Below, one piece after another: positions 63,728 through 64,000 of a stretch of DNA of 64,000 nucleotides. The translations under genes and the position numbers were made by a program. The first letter of the stretch is position 1, and each line of letters opens with the position of its first letter. The notes under the pieces were generated by a model that was not told the DNA's origin, ran no database searches, and was given only the letters and a program-made list of their open reading frames with translations. The stretch spans positions 1 through 64,000 of the forward strand of contig NZ_FOIN01000011.1 of assembly GCF_900102365.1 (NCBI RefSeq), written 5' to 3'. This stretch comes from Thomasclavelia cocleata (GTDB lineage: Bacteria; Bacillota_I; Bacilli_A; Erysipelotrichales; Coprobacillaceae).

Positions 63728-64000
63728 GTTTAATAACAACATAAGATGTATTGAAATCCAGTTAAATCAAATGGAATTTTTTCTTTAGAAGCAGTTTAAT
63801 AACAACATAAGATGTATTGAAATTTTGATTAATTAAATTAGTTAAATTCATAAAAATCCGTTTAATAACAACATAAGATGTATTGAAATGCTAAATGCCA
63901 AGCGTCCAAAGATTGTTTATAATGTTTAATAACAACATAAGATGTATTGAAATCTGACGAGGTAAACAATGCCAAAAAACGTGAAGAGGTTTAATAACAA
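63728..64000 (+). CRISPR. type I-B CRISPR array, 5' end (runs off window)
   Basis: 30-base repeats at 63728, 63794, 63860, 63924 and a partial one from 63989, each starting GTTTAATAACAACATAAG and ending GTATTGAAAT. Spacers are 36, 36, 34 and 35 bases (63758, 63824, 63890, 63954). Variable spacer length and GAAAT-type ends fit type I-B; the repeat is unrelated to the II-A one. The first spacers are very AT-rich. The leader lies on the left, so spacer 1 is the newest. Confidence 0.97.

Overview
The window is about 30% GC and looks like the chromosome of a low-GC gut Firmicute. The best guess is Erysipelotrichia/Coprobacillaceae (Thomasclavelia/Coprobacillus-like). This rests on AT-rich codon use, strong AGGAGG ribosome sites, TTGACA/TATAAT promoters, a ProX-less archaeal-type ProRS, the short Mycoplasma-like MG284-type protein, paired AAA/PD-(D/E)XK ATPases, and coexisting II-A and I-B CRISPR systems. 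The assignment is inferred from gene content; no 16S gene is present.

Layout. (1) 1-5.8 kb: an aromatic amino-acid operon aroF(partial)-aroB-aroA-aroC-pheA-aroK, ending in a hairpin terminator. (2) 5.8-25.7 kb: housekeeping and transport genes. These are a GNAT acetyltransferase, sbcD-sbcC, proS, a MarR regulator with a MATE pump, a cyclophilin lipoprotein, a pyridoxamine kinase, a radical-SAM protein, a tyrosine phosphatase, an NCS2 purine permease, tspO, an exonuclease III, an NSS symporter, an amidohydrolase, and a TetR regulator facing a small membrane peptide plus esterase. Two genes below 60 codons lie here (20107-20202 and 24561-24695).

(3) 25.7-45.5 kb: a defence island. It holds a PLD-nuclease/DEAD-helicase/DUF3427 protein, vsr, and a restriction-modification operon of two cytosine-5 methyltransferases, a stand-alone B3/EcoRII-N-like protein, an EVE-like/McrB GTPase and a McrC/LlaJI-like nuclease. 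Next come an AAA-ATPase and a MerR regulator. A complete type II-A CRISPR-Cas system follows: divergent tracrRNA, cas9, cas1, cas2, csn2 and an array of 11 repeats. A second AAA-ATPase of the same family lies just beyond the array.

(4) 47.3-54.2 kb: a mannosyl-glycoside uptake and hydrolysis cluster (PRD regulator; EIIA, EIIB and EIIC of a fructose/mannosylglycerate-type PTS; GH38 alpha-mannosidase). (5) 54.3-55.1 kb: a frameshifted DUF5710-type pseudogene and the control region of the next operon. (6) 55.1-64.0 kb: a complete type I-B CRISPR-Cas operon, cas6-cas8b-(internal cas11b)-cas7-cas5-cas3-cas4-cas1-cas2, with its array running off the right edge.

How it works together: the two CRISPR systems each carry their own adaptation genes and arrays with unrelated repeats, so they can act independently. 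The most interesting features are the split-reader McrBC operon, the in-frame internal Cas11b start in cas8b, the cre-like site over the I-B promoter, the hairpin between cas5 and cas3, the tracrRNA divergent from cas9, and several readable operators (MarR, TetR, MerR, PRD). No tRNA, rRNA, transposase or integrase was recognised.
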